A stretch of 64,000 nucleotides of DNA, from positions 2,477,501 to 2,541,500 of the forward strand of contig CM072864.1 of NCBI GenBank assembly GCA_036937835.1, given 5' to 3'. This document shows, in pieces, positions 1-14,200 of the stretch; position 1 is the first letter of the stretch, and each line of letters opens with the position of its first letter. Position numbers and translations under genes: made by a program. Source of the stretch: Pampus argenteus. Its lineage: Eukaryota > Chordata > Actinopteri > Scombriformes > Stromateidae. The notes under the pieces are model-generated. The model was not told the origin of the DNA and did no database searches. It worked only from the letters and a program-made list of their open reading frames with translations.

Positions 1-550
1 TTGCAGCTTTAGTATTTCATTTATATTTTTTCATATTGGCTTCATGTGTTGATAAACAAGAAAAATAAAACTGGATGCTCATTAGTTACTTTTAGAAGCC
101 AGTCTGGTGTTTCCAGCTTTTAAAAGATATTTTCTTATTTCACCAATTGTCTTTTAGACCTCTGGCGTGTTGCCATAGCAACCTCTAGTTAGGCTATAAA
201 AATGCTACTAGGTTTTGATAAGACTTAGCCCCAATTAAGGCAGCCCACACACACGTTTAGAAGGCCAGCGTGGAAATCACACGGCCATTCTTCCCAGAGG
301 GCTTTTATTCCACAAACCTAATTTTGTATATTTGTCTGAAATGGGATTTTAACAAAGTTTTAGCGTGATTAACTGTTTAACAAGATCAAGGCAAAATCTG
401 AAACATTAATCCATACCTGGAGCACCGTGCGTGTGTGAGTGTGTGTGTGTGAAAGACTTTCCTCAGTGTTAAACCAATAACCTACAATATAAGAGTGAAC
501 ATAGAAACTGACATATATTATATATCACATATATATTATAAATTGCACAT

Positions 551-610
551 TTAATTTCCCAGTTTGGGATTAAGTAAAGTATAAAGTATTTATATATCTA
601 TCTATAAAGA
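551..610 (+). repeat. Diverged LINE/SINE-type 3' tail with TATC repeats
   Basis: TTTAATTTCCCAGTTTGGGA followed by TTAAGTAAAGTATAAAGT and ATCTATCTAT is a weaker copy of the tail seen at 59660-59768. Only similarity to that pattern supports it. Confidence 0.3.
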
Positions 611-1408
611 CACATATACAGAACGTTGCTGGATATTTAAACAAAACAAAACAAAATAATAAAGTGTTTTTCCTCTTGGTGTCGGTGTGTCTAGTGCTCG
701 TCTGCCAATCAGGGGACCATCGGGGGAGGCAAACCAGTCTCTCTGTCATACATCATTAAATAGGGCTTGGTTGGAAAGCTGTGGATATAGCAAAATAAAA
801 AATGCAGTCTTGTTATAATTGGGTAAATAATGACATGTCCAGGGGGCAGTTTGAGGGAGCACGAGACTGGCTGCTGGCAAATAAATAGATGTTTTGGCTC
901 TTAGCTGCTTGTTAATAATGGATTTTTTAGGGTGCAGGTAAGGAGACACTATATTCACTATCCTCTTGTTAAATGTGATCCAGCTACTCAATTTATAATA
1001 TAGAATAATAAATAGGCTAGTTGGCATCATAGAGATATTATATACAGGATTTCCCAAGTTACTCAAAGCTACATGCACCGTTTTAATAAAGATAAATCAA
1101 TATAAATACCTTTACTATTAATTATAGGATGCCAGATTCTGCACGTTGGAGAGACATACTGGATTTATATACTTTAAAACGGCATGAATCCATATATTAT
1201 TAACTATGTGTGATGTGAAAGAGGTTGTTCATAACATGTGACGTGAAGTTTAGCGTCTCTCGGCTTTAATGTTGTCAGAAACATTTAAAAACACACATTT
1301 TTCATAATAACTTTCATACAGTGATTATATATTCATACTCTTTCTATTCTCCGTATTGACCCTGAAGCTATTCACACAGCAAATATGCATTCTGCGGTTC
1401 AGCTGAAG

Positions 1409-2060
1409 CTAATACCATGTTTTAGCAGTCTGTGTTAGCGTCCGATCTGCAGCATTCACTGCATCAATGCATTCAAAAGAATTCATGACTAGAGATGTCA
1501 AGGCTTCTGGTCGAAGCTTATTTAATATAACTGTGGGGTTGCTGTTGGCAACAGGTATGACATCAGATGTTTTTTTCACAACTTCGGTATCTTCTGCTGG
1601 CTGAAACCCAACATGAAATATGTTTAACTTTAGCCTCTGATGGCTTTGCACAGTTAAAAAGCAACAATCTACACAGAGTATATAATCAGGAGCATTTAAC
1701 CGCAGAGTAAGAGGAGCTAAAGACTCGTTTTAAGACCAAAGATAATGTCATTAAAACTGTTAAAAACATGTTTTATTTCTTCTCAGATTTATTTCTGCAG
1801 CTAATAAAAGTTTTTAATGAAAAGTCTTCGTTATTAAACCCATATTCATGCTCAACGTTTTCACCTCGTCGTCTCTTTCACGAGAAGATTTAGTGATCTC
1901 GGGTCATTTGGAAATACTTTTATAGTGTTGTTAGGGATGAATGTATCTGTATAACGTGACACCCGAGAGCTGACAACATCTCTGAGGTCATCAATATCAC
2001 TGCGAGGTTTCCAAAAGCCTTTCAGTTCAGACGGTCCAAACAGCCCCAAGAGAGTCATTG
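1409..2060 (-). mobile_element. Degraded non-LTR retrotransposon (LINE) fragment
   Basis: On the minus strand, 1861-2058 encodes LRDVVSSRVSRYTDTFIPNN followed by TIKVFPND, resembling the endonuclease-to-RT linker of fish LINEs. Downstream, 1409-1651 encodes NPTVILNKLRPEALTSLVMN, matching the LNDYRPVALTSVVMKSFE block at the start of the RT domain. Order and strand agree, but the pieces are in different frames and contain stops. It is a dead copy of a jockey/CR1/L2-like element, perhaps Rex1-type. Confidence 0.6.
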
Positions 2061-4175
2061 CAGAATCATTAGACCATGTCAGAACATCTTTAGGGGAGTG
2101 CAGCTCACAAGGATAAAGTGCACACAGTCGTGATCAGCTGTCCCCGGTGGATGCAGGGTCACAGACTCACAGTATGAGCCAGAAACATGGCGAGGATTTG
2201 GCTGTGCCTCGTGGAGTGACACATACAATGATGGACACTTTTAAGAGCTTTTGACATTGAGCATTTGTTACTCTCCATAATGACACGGTTTGTGTCGAAA
2301 AAATACATCACGTGTGCTGCAAACATCATAAAGCTTTAAAACAAATAGCAGAATCTGTGGGGGCAGCGAGACAACAAGCAAGACAGACAAAACACCTTTA
2401 AACCTTCATTTATGTAGAGAGCTGTCTTCTATCGATCTGCAAGAAATCCACATGTCACAGTTCATGAGTAAAGATGTGCTGAACCTTTCAATTATTACAT
2501 CTGAGGCGAGGTTCCTCTCAGCCAGGCGTGCAGCATCTCTATGAAGCATCCGTGCATGCATAACACGGTCATTTGTGATTATAATCAGGCAGACGTGGGA
2601 ATGTTTTATGTGCCGTAGTAACAGAGAAGCTGAGAAAAATACAAACGCTGCAAAGCTAAAAGATTGCACTGTTTAAAAATCCACCACCAGGTAAAAAAAC
2701 AAACCAAAGACACGACATTACATGATCATCTCTGAAGCTGCAGATATTTCATGCAGAAAGTTATCAGAAGAAAATGGACATTCTCAATGAAGCCGAGCGT
2801 ATAGTAACTTTACAGAAATCTTTATTTATTGCTGTTTGTGTCAAATCTAATAAAAACCGACAGTCAAACTTGAATAAATTCCTGCGCAATTTATTGGTAA
2901 AATAATAATAAAGATTTTCTGTGTTTTTTTACAAGATTATTCAGTTCATATAGTTTTATTTATCTGTACACCCACACAGGTCCGTCCACGATCTGCCAGC
3001 ACAGATATATAAAGGTACGAGTTACCTGGTCCACAGACTGCAGCTGTCTGCATCTGTAAAACCACCTCAGGTCCACTAACAGATGGTTTTGGGCTTTTTT
3101 TTTTTTTTTGGTGATGCAGTTGGAGTTTGGCTCTTATCCTCTGCTATCGCCTGCTGGTTGAAGCTAAACACATGCTGGGTTGCACTTTCACTTCAAGTTC
3201 ACACTCCTCACAATAAAACAGTCGGGCCTGGATGCAGACTTTAGGTTGGCAGCGTTCTTGAGTGTTGACACTAACAGACATCTAATCAGGCTTTAATCAG
3301 GAGGAATTTAAATAACTGGAGAGATGAAACCTCAGCTAACAGTGAATCACCTGCTTTAGACTTCAATTAAAGGTTACACACATGACGTGATGTGACTCAC
3401 AGTAAGAGGAAGCTCTATGACGAGGTGTGTACGGGTCATCCTGGTAGAAATATGATTCCCATAATGGATAGTAAATTTATAATGAATACAAGATTTTAAA
3501 TATTGATTCAACTTTTGTGATTTTATTTCCTTCCTTTTGTTTTTGTGGAATCAAATAATCTGCAACAACTGTTATGCTACATGTAGCTCCAACAGGACTC
3601 GTCCCTTAACTCAAGATTCGTGCCATTTTTAACAAGGCTGCTGGACACTACATTTGTATTTTTCTACCTAAAAAAAATAAATTTAATAAGGAGGCAGCAA
3701 CTCCAAACTTCTGTTGTCTGACAAGCTGGATGTCATTTAATGTGAGCCTGTCAGCTGTCAGCCGCCGAGGGAGCAAATATTTTGACAGTAGTAAGTTTGT
3801 TAAAATTTAACAAGGCTTGAAGGAAAGATGCATGTCACCGCTGCACCAGGAAGCGAGGAGCAATTACAGGTCAAAGCGCACCGGCACGTTTGTCCCTGAT
3901 GGTCCAGAGGAGAGCTGCGTCGTAGGTGGAAAGAGGATTACGATGCTACGATAATTTGAGCTGTAAAGTGTGTGGCTTCAGTTCTGTATTAAATGCACAT
4001 CGATTTCACGTTTCCCCCTCGGGATGAACTGTAACGTCGTCTCTGATCCCGTTTCAGTTTCAGACAGTCAAAACTTTAATCTCACGTTGCAAAAACCTGC
4101 AAAACAAGTGACATACATTCTGTTAGCTGCTAATCTGCAAACGCTAACATGCTGGAGAAAGATGGAGAGGAGAGT

Positions 4176-4223
<48 letters not shown>

Positions 4224-5186
4224 GCACCATTATAAGTCCCTTGTCCTAAAGAAAGAGTAATGACAATAGGCAGATAAAGGGAAGTCATCACATTATACAG
4301 CATTAAGCCACTCAGTACAGTACCAGACGCATTACTGAGAGAGACAGAGGAGATGAAGAAAGGGATGAGAGGGGAGACGCCCAGAGAACAGAGTCGGAGG
4401 ACTAATCCCGGCTACTACACAGGGATTAAATCGTTCTCTCGCCGCACGTTCGCGGAGGTTAAGCAGACCGTTCTCTCTCCCTGCCCTCTTTTTCTTCTGT
4501 TCTCTCATCCCCTCAAGCACCTTCTCTCCTTTTCTCATCCCTCTAATGGCATTAGAGCGGTGGAAGTCTTTAATCGGGGGTGCAGTGTACTAAGGAAGGC
4601 CTCTGCAGAGCACCACACACGCGCGCGCGCGCGCAGGCAGGCATATGTGTGTTGAGCAGATGGAGTGTCGGGCTAATAGATGTCGGTGTTTCTGATAATC
4701 TGATGGAGGGGAGAGATAACAGAGACTCATTGATTTCCCTTGTGGCAGGTCGGTATAAGTGTGTGCATGTGTTACATATTTTTGGTGTGTGTGTATGACC
4801 CAGTAAATCAATAATCAGAAGATATCTGTGGTTTATTATAACTTTTGGATGCTATTTTCTTTCTAGTGTGTAATAATAACACACAGCCAGACCCTCCAGT
4901 TTGGGTCCTGGCTAAGTGCTGGGAACATGGCAACATCACAAAACAGGATCAATTATATAATCTCACAGGTTTGAACAAACATCTGGTTAATCTCTGGTTG
5001 TAGAAATCAATAATAAATCAATAACAGTTGATGGAACACCTACCTGAATACGCTTTGACCTGCTTGCTGTTGCTGTGTGTGGTTTCCCTGTGAAACGAAG
5101 CCAAAACTAACATGGAAAGAAAAAAAAAAACAGCCCGAGATCATTTTCCTTCTTTCTTTCTTTTTACACTCATATGATTAATGTAC

Positions 5187-5224
<38 letters not shown>

Positions 5225-8200
5225 TCTCAACATGTTATAGCACAGGGACAAATGTGTGTGAGTCTCTAGTCCATACACATCCCACAAACTCCTCCATCAC
5301 ACAGTAAAGTTGTCACACACTGAGATCTTCACCCGTCTCACTTTCTCTTGAAGCTGCGTATAAAGATTTTTTATTTTTTATTTTTTTTTAACCACAACCT
5401 TCCCCTCGTAAACGTGTAATGACAGGCGTGGGTGTTTACTTCAGCATCTCTCTGAAAGGTTCAAGCACACAACAGAATACTCCTCATTTTCTTTCTGTAT
5501 TCTCCGTACAACCCCCACCTACCTACCTACCCCCACCCCCCCAGCCTTCCCCTCGCTGCAGTGGTAATTGCGTATGACACGGGATCAACACACAGAGAGA
5601 AAGAAGGAGCAAGGATGCATTTGAATGCTCTGAATGTCGTCTTCCTCACTTCTCTTTTCTAACCTGCTGCCTTCCAGCTCCCAGCCCTCCCTCCATCACC
5701 GCTGTTACCGTAGCAACATCTGCGTGTCCACATCCTCCACCACCACCACCCTCCCTCCCTCTCCCCCTCCGTGTCATTTCTTTTATTAAGATTGGCCGCA
5801 AGTGCCCAAATGTGTGTTTGTGTGAAACAGCTCGACAGTGAGGTGCATAGCAGCAGATCATTGCCAGACAAACTCTGGAGTTGCTATAGCGATACCCGTG
5901 TTATTTATTTAAAAAAAAAAAAAGCAACTCGGTGCATTCATATAGCAACTACTAAGCTGCCCATACAAGCCAATTAGCACTGTAAAGATTTTACAGCTAC
6001 AACTCAGGATGTCGCCACTCGAGTCAAACTTGTTATATTTGCACATAGACGACAAACATCTGCTGTAAAAATGCAACAACTGCTGGAAAAAAGTAACACA
6101 ACACGAAGCAAATCACTGAGAGACAATTCTTTAGTTTTCATTCACAATCCTTTAAAAGAAATCCAGCTCGAGGGCAGCATTTTATTTACCAAAGTGGACG
6201 AGTCACAGCTGTCTCTAATTGTTCAAAAATGAGTCTTTTATTTGAATATGAATTTGAGTTCATTTTCACTTCTTTAAAGGGGCTTTAATACAAATCTGTC
6301 TGTGCCAGCCATCTGTTAGTCGCCTTCAGTCAAACTCTGATCTTTTCTGTTTTTCTGAAACATTAAATTGGTAAAATTATTAGTTTTCAAAACCATTTTT
6401 AAAAAAAAAAAGAAATCAAATTAATATTTTTTTTCCTAACAATTTTGTATTTTGAAATATTGCTTTATACAACACAGAGCAACGTGTGTATCTGTTTACA
6501 GCCAAACAAACTCAGTGTTTAAATAAAGAAGTATTAGTTTAATAGATATAATAATAAGTTGAAGGCTTTAAAAGTGAAGCAGCAGCAGCAGGAAACGTTG
6601 GGTTTACATTAACAGAAACTTAATATAGATCAGATACAGGTGGAGAGTAAACAGTGAGGCTGGTAACACTGAATTATATATATGTGTATTGTTCCCTTTG
6701 AATCCTTCATGTGTGGGTAGATAATAAACAGACTCTGCCACCAGTAATGAAAACACACACACACACACACATATATATATAAGTAATTAAAAACTCTAGC
6801 TAAAGAAATGATCAAAAATATGGTTTGTTTTCATGAAAATCATACGGATTATAACTTTAAACAATCAGGTCCAATAATATTAAAGAGTGTGTGTCTGTTT
6901 GGGGGCTTAATGATCTGATGCTCGTTCACCGTTTCTCTGTACAGCGTCATAGATGGATGAACAACGGATCACACTTTTCATCATCTGGAAAAAGAAATAT
7001 ATAAAAACAGATGAACAGTATATTACAACGATTTTATTAATGAGCAAAAATCACAAGGTCAAGTTTTAGTGCCTCTTCAATGTCAGACTTTATATGTTTT
7101 CTTTCTCTGTAGACGTCTGAGGTCTCATCATATCATCATATCATATTCCTGGAGTAACAGAATGAATAAACCCTCATTTCTCATTTGCAGTATGGATTTC
7201 ACTGCCAGCATTTTACCATTTACTTAAGCAACGTGTCTTCTTATTGCATTATTGTTCTATGAATAAACTCAACGTGAAAGGGAATTATGTGTTTTTTTCA
7301 TTTTAAAACGGTTTACATAAACATATTAAGCTTTTATAACTAAATAAAAGAAATAAATAGTCATAAAAACTGTACCGAGCAAGTCTGGAAAGCAAAACTA
7401 ATGACACAAACAAAGACCATTACAGGATATGAATGGTTTAATAAAATCATATAATACATACACAGGTGTGATGAATTTAAGTCAAGGCCAGGGTTACCTG
7501 AGCTGATTCCTGCGTCATTAAAAAATAGAAAACCAGAAAACTCAAAAGCAATAAAACTCAATTACATCTTCTTTCAGTCACATCAAAATGGACGGTGCCT
7601 ATGTACTCTATTCAGCTCACATCTCAAATATATATATATATATTTGTATCCCAACAAAAGCAGCAGAGGTTTGGACGTAGGGTGAATTATTTCACCTGAT
7701 GGACGAATGAGCCTGAATGCATCTTTACAGCTCAAATCGTAGAAATATCTTCTGCTGATAAATAACTGGCCTGACTCAGACCATGAACCTAGTTAACTCA
7801 CACACTTTCTTTTTATGTCCCTGGAGAATGTAGCAGTGCAGAATAATAGAGCAACGTTAACGGATGATACCGCGTTTAAATAGCATAAAAAGGAGGGTTT
7901 TTTTTAAAAACAAGGCATGCTAACAGCAAATCAACTCTCTCGTAAATTCAAAACGGGAATGATACGGATCCCGCAGCCAAATAAAAGCCTTCGTCTAATA
8001 ACCGTTTTACCCGTTTCCTTCCTCTCTTCATCCGTGGTTGACCAGCAAGTTCTAAGAGGGGAAAAAAAAAGAAGAAAAAAGGGAACCAAGAATTAGTCCA
8101 TTTGCTCTCCTCTCACATCCTCTGACCTTTGAAATGCTGGAAAAGCGTTTTTCCAACTAAGAGCATTTCACTTCCACCTTTTTCCGTGTTTTTCCTGCAT

Positions 8201-11200
8201 GCTTTGTTGGCTTTAACTGACTGTAACTGAAAGGTCAGACTTGGTAATAGTAAGGATTATCTCACTAATGGAGAGACGTTAACAGGTTGACCGATGTTAC
8301 TCACGTCTACATCGCTACTCCAGAGGCGTTTTTCTTTTTTTGTTGCAACAAATTACAACTGCAGCACGAACAAGTGAATTTCCCTCTCGGTTACTCTCGT
8401 GACTGTTAGTTAGTTTGTGTTTGTTAGTATTTTATAGGACATACTGAATATTTGTGCAGTTGGGCGGGTCTTACAACACTAGAACCTTTTATAACCGACA
8501 TAGCATGCTGGTGCTAGCTTGCTAACCAATCGTAGCTCTTCGCCGTTAAAAGTTGACTGTTGATTGACGGTTGGATGTTGTGATATTATTGGTTGAAAGC
8601 GGTTGGTTCAAACTCATGAAAGCACACGTGAGATTTTGATTTACAGGAAGAAAACATGATTGGATTTTCACAAGAAAGAGATTTTTGTAGGCACATAAAT
8701 AATTATTAAATGCAGAATATGAACGGGGATGTGATCTAAAAGGGTTGAAAAGGCATTTATCATTTCATTTGAACTGAAAAATGTCAATTACACCTTGTTA
8801 ACAGCTGATACATTTTGATAATAGTATTCAACAAGTTTAGTCTCTTTCCATTATTTGAATTATTTTATATACCGAGTTTATGTTTGGTATTTTTAAGAGC
8901 AGAAATATTGGTTGGCATCAAATATGACCAATCAAACAGCTCTTTTTACTTCTTTTCAAAACAGTACAATTCCCAAAAAGCATATAAATTGTCTCATAAT
9001 GGAGAGAAGAGTCCAGGCTGGCGCCTCTGGAGGAAGGTGCAGAGTTTTTGTGTGATAAAATATCCACTCGACCCTCAACGAGGTCCGTTGTTAATTACAT
9101 TCACATTCATGAAGATTGTGAAAGCCTTGAAATTACAGTATTTCCCCATGCATAATGATGTGACAAACACTCAATAAGCTTGTGCAGTTGTAGATAACGT
9201 GTACTGGATTATTGGGAGCGATTACGTTGATATTTGAGAGTGAAAAAATCTGATTAAAATGTGACTGCTCATATTCATCCATTCACCCATTTTTAGTGCT
9301 CTAATGAAGCCTTTATGGAGGTTATGACTTTTCTTTTTTTATCTTCATAAACCTTCAAATACAAGAAAACAGAAAAGAAAACTGCATGTTACAAGTGTTA
9401 TAGCAACAACATCTACCTGGAAACCTGCAGACATTTCAAGTCGATCAGGTCAATTCTCATAGAGAGCTGAAGCCTACCAGGACTGAGCTTCTACATGAAT
9501 ATGAGTTCCACCTCTATCTTCCAACCAAAGATCAATGAGGACCTTGAAACTATAGCAGCACTCGGTCCCTGAGAGAGCACGTCTGAAACTACGAGTCCGA
9601 GCTACAGCATTCGACCTCGTCTTAAATACCACGAGAAGGCTTCACTCAGATTATTTGCTCTCAATCAACACCTTGAAATCTTGACACGATGATGCTGCGA
9701 GAGAGCCACCACCTATCAATCCAACGTGAAAACTAGCCAATAAAAGCTATGCGTTATACACAACACCTTGTTAGTGAGAACAGTAGATGACTGGCCTTCT
9801 GTATAAGGTCAATACACTCTTTGAAGCCTTATTAATTATTACTTACGATCTCCAAGACAGCCTGCATCTCACAAGACCTGATCCAAACTACTTCATCTGC
9901 CACACAGAATCACACTAAACAGAGGGCTGGGTCTATCAAGTATCTGCACCTGGTTTTCAAGTGCATATGTGACGTATTCTGCCGTAGATATTTAGCTTAT
10001 TTATCAAGCAGACGCACCCGGATGGAGTCGCAGTTTTGGTGCCATTCAGGCGTCTGACGCTCTCCTTGGTACATATTCATTTTAAGGATGATTGCGCAAA
10101 TAATAAGAGGAGACATGCTAACTGAGGATGATTATGTATTTCACTGGATTTATTGCAGTCATTAGCAAATGTCAGTTCTGCATGGAAAGCAGAAGATGTG
10201 ACTTACACAACCTACAGAGTGAATTAACCTTCATCTTGCAGGCATCTAAATGACATCAGACCACAAAAATATCTAGAGAATTATTTACATTTTTGCTTTG
10301 AAAATGTCTATGACAAAGATGACATGCTGATGTTTAGCAGGTAATATTTTCCATGATTCGTCCTTTGGGAACCATGAATATCTGCACAACATTTCACTGC
10401 AGTTCATCTGAAAACTGTTGAGAACTTTTATTTAAAAAAAAAAAAAAAAAAATCTGAATTGTTGGACTGAGACAGACCGACATCGCCAACCTTGCAGCCA
10501 CAACACTAGCACTAGCATAAATGACATAATAATTATAATAGGCCATATATAACTAGAGCAATAATTATCAATGTCTGATTCTTTTGTAGCAAAACATACG
10601 TACTTTTCTATCTTTTATTTTTTTAACAATGAGCATTTTTAACAATGAGCATTTGACATTTAGTGGAGTTAAATTGTGGCTGAAGTAGATGTTTTGCAGT
10701 CAAGATCTCAACGTTATCATTTGTCTAGTTGTGTTCAGAGTGAAATATAATGATAACTAATGGATGGATTGACAGGAAATTGTGTAAAAATATTTGTGGT
10801 ACCAAGGATGTAGGTTATAGTTTTACATCGTTTTACATGGTCCATTACTTCGGGATATGACAAAACAAGTATTTGTTCATTGCCAATTAGCAGATATTAG
10901 CATGCTAACATGCACTAAGAAAGAGTTGTACTTTGCTAATCCACTTTTTATGCAATTTAACGCTGCATCAAACTTAACAATAACTAAATAGGGATTGCAT
11001 CTATCATTAATCCAAAGTTTTTCTTCTTAACAATTCAAACAACACTAAAATCTATTGCAAATTTGCTTTGGTTTCCCAGTCAGATATCGATCATGCTCAG
11101 TCTTGCTTGGCTTCAGAGGCTGAAGCAGCAGCAGGGATGAGGTTTGGTCCTGAATGACTTCTGGCGTGAGTCCTATAGCTCTACTAGCTCATGTGGAACC

Positions 11201-14200
11201 GTGCAACGAGCTAAACTGACTGACGTTTAGGGGGGGCATTGACTTAAAGCCAGCTGGCGATAATGTGTGTATGAATGTATGTGCATGTGTGGGTATTTGT
11301 GTGTATGTGTGTGTGTGTGTGTAGACGGCATGGTATATGGGTAAAGCACTGTGGAGTTCACTCCAGCTGTGAAACTCAAACCATTAAAAAAAAAACACAG
11401 AGAGACTCACAGAGCAGGGTGATCAATATGGCTCCCCTCTTCTGTCCTCTCATCTCATCCCTCAAATTTCCTCTCCCTCTCTTCCCGTTCTTCTTTTCTC
11501 TTCTATCTGCTCCATTCAATCATCTGTGATGTTCCCCTCTTATCCTTTTACCTCCATTGTCTTTCCTTTCTGCTCTATTCTACACTTCACAAAGCACAAA
11601 TAGTGGGTGTTTATAGACAACAGTTTAAATGGACCTGATTTATTTGTTTCAGCTTAATTTAATGCTTTAGTGCAAGGTTATGCAAATACATGTTCACTTG
11701 GAGGAGCAGAAATACCAAGTAAAAAAAATAAATAAATAAAATGTCTGCAACTTTCAAGATAAACTGAAGGATTTTAAGAACAAATAAATATATAAATAAA
11801 TGTACAAAATAATATATAAAAAAAAATTGGAAAAAAGAATAAAGAAATGAGAGATGTGCTTTTGAAAAAAAAAATCTAAGACCACTTCAAACTCTTTATT
11901 TTAACTTTAAAATGCGTGGCGGCTTAAAACAACATCAAACACGTATCCTATACTATTGTTCTCCTCTCTAACACAGATACCTACTGTGTACGTTTAGCAT
12001 AGCATGAAATATAACAGCAGGGGTTTCCCATGGTTTACAATCTGTCAGATAAGCTAATCATCATCATCATCTCCGGGCAGGTTTCTGACGACGATGGTTG
12101 TGGAGCGCCTGGTTGCAGATTACACGCTTCCATAGATAATGGCCATGTTTGATGCCCACTGCCACTATTATTATCATCATTAGTCATATTTCTATTATTA
12201 TAACTGATGTTATTGTTACTGCTACTCTCTCTACACAACCAGTCAAGGCAGACGGCCGCCCACCGAGAGGCAGGTTCTGTTTGAGCTTTCCTGCTCTGTT
12301 GTTGGGTCTCTATAAATTGAAGGGTATGGTCTTGACTTGCTCTATATGAAAAGTGTCAGGAGACTCTACTGTATAAAACAGCTTATAACTCACCCAGCTA
12401 ATAGATTCTCCATCTGTTACTCTAATTGAAAATCAAATTGAAAAGAGTTAAAGTAGTCACTGCCTAAGAGGACCTGCAGGGGTTACATCACCACCTCTGC
12501 ATCGCTGACAGCGCGCTGGTGTCTGAGCTACAACGATCCTGTTTTCATTTCATGTGGCTCCAGCCGGGGAGTTCAGAGAGCCGGAGTGAGGGGAGTAGAG
12601 AGAGAAGAAGAGGGACAGGACCAGAACATAGTAGGAGATAGAAAGAGGAAAAACAAAAGAAGAAACAAAAAAGCCTCCTATTCTCCATCCTGCCTGACCC
12701 AGCCTGGGAGCCTCGACTCAATTGGAAATCCATTTTATCTGATGACTGGCAGGTAACTGGGGCTCCCAGGTGATGCTGAGGCTCTGTGGTTGATGGGCCC
12801 GACCAGTCCAGCTCTGATGGGCGGATGTGGAAGAGATCTATGTCCAGTAACAAGTTTATTTCAGGTTACAAGGCTGCACCTGTTGATTCATTTCATTATC
12901 AATTAACCTGTTAATTAAGTTATTTAATTAAATAACTTGTTTACTCTATAAAATGTTAGAAAATAGTGATGAGACCACAAGCTGCATCTTCATATCATCA
13001 GTAATTGTGTTAACGTGTTCATAGATTTATATTGTGTATGGAATATAAGTGGACCTGAAGTTTTTATTTGATCTTTGAAGCTATCTGGTGATATTTATTA
13101 ATAAATAAACTAACTAGTGAATTGAGCGATCTATCTGAATGTTTGACTGTTGTCTTGTGCACTTTGGGTAAATCAGTAAAAATAAATGGTGACAAGCTTG
13201 GATTTCTTTGACTGACAGAAAAAGATTACACAAGCCATCTTTACAGCACAGTGTGAATGATAAGCTAACTTTGGTAAATCTGCTTGACAAAGAGTTGTCA
13301 ATAACTGCGGTAGAAGTATTTAAAAAAAAAAAAAAAGCAATTTGAAAGTTTCACATGAAAGTGAACTTGTCAACATCATAGCTCTGGGAGCAAACAATAA
13401 CACAATGGTATTCATTTATTTACAAAAGGCTAGAGAAGAAAAAAAAAAAAAAATTGATCTCTTTGGGAGTACCGGGTGTGAATTGGAGAGCAATCACAAA
13501 GAAGAAGCAGGCCTCAACTCATAAAGAGAAAAAAAAAAAGATGGAGAGACAGATGGATTGAGTGACAGCAGGACACAAAAGGGACAAAGTGGACCGTTCC
13601 GATAATGTTGCGGCTGCTTCGGGGCAACAAAAGCCAGTGAAAAACCCACCTAAAAGTGCTGCTGCTGTCCCCTCTTATCCCAGCTGGTGGTCTTGGTACC
13701 ACAAAACCGCCTTCCTGAGTGCGTGAGAGGGGAGGCAATAAAAAAAAAAAAGCTGACCAGAATATTGGCGTGAAATGCACCCGCAAAAAACAACTACGTG
13801 TGTCAAATGCTTATGCAGCCAAGGTGGCTTTCAACCGAACACAATGCAAGGCTGTGTTGAATCATTATCAGGACCCCCATCAGGAACGCAGAAAGAGGGA
13901 GAGCGAGTAGGGGGTCTGGTGGCGCAAGCCGACAGCCGTGGTGGGGCTCAGAAAGGTCAGGGTACAGCGATGGGGTACAAAAGCTGGTGAAAATGCCTCC
14001 CTCGGGAGGTAATTGTGAGTACCCTCAACTCTGCCCCCTCCCTCCATGTCTCAACAACCCCCTGACTCTTCCCTGGTTTGAAAAGCTTTGAGGCGTCTGT
14101 GGGCCACCGGGGGCCACGAGGCAGATGAAAGAGGAAACGGAGGCTGTAGATTCGGCTTGATGTGCTGTTCGATAGCACACTGCAGCGCAACAAAAGAGGC

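Noticed and set aside
12010..12056. Possible chchd6 exon 8 reading IVNHGKPLLL after CTGACAG
   Set aside because: The acceptor is acceptable, but the peptide does not fit the family C-terminus and it lies nearly 12 kb from exon 7.
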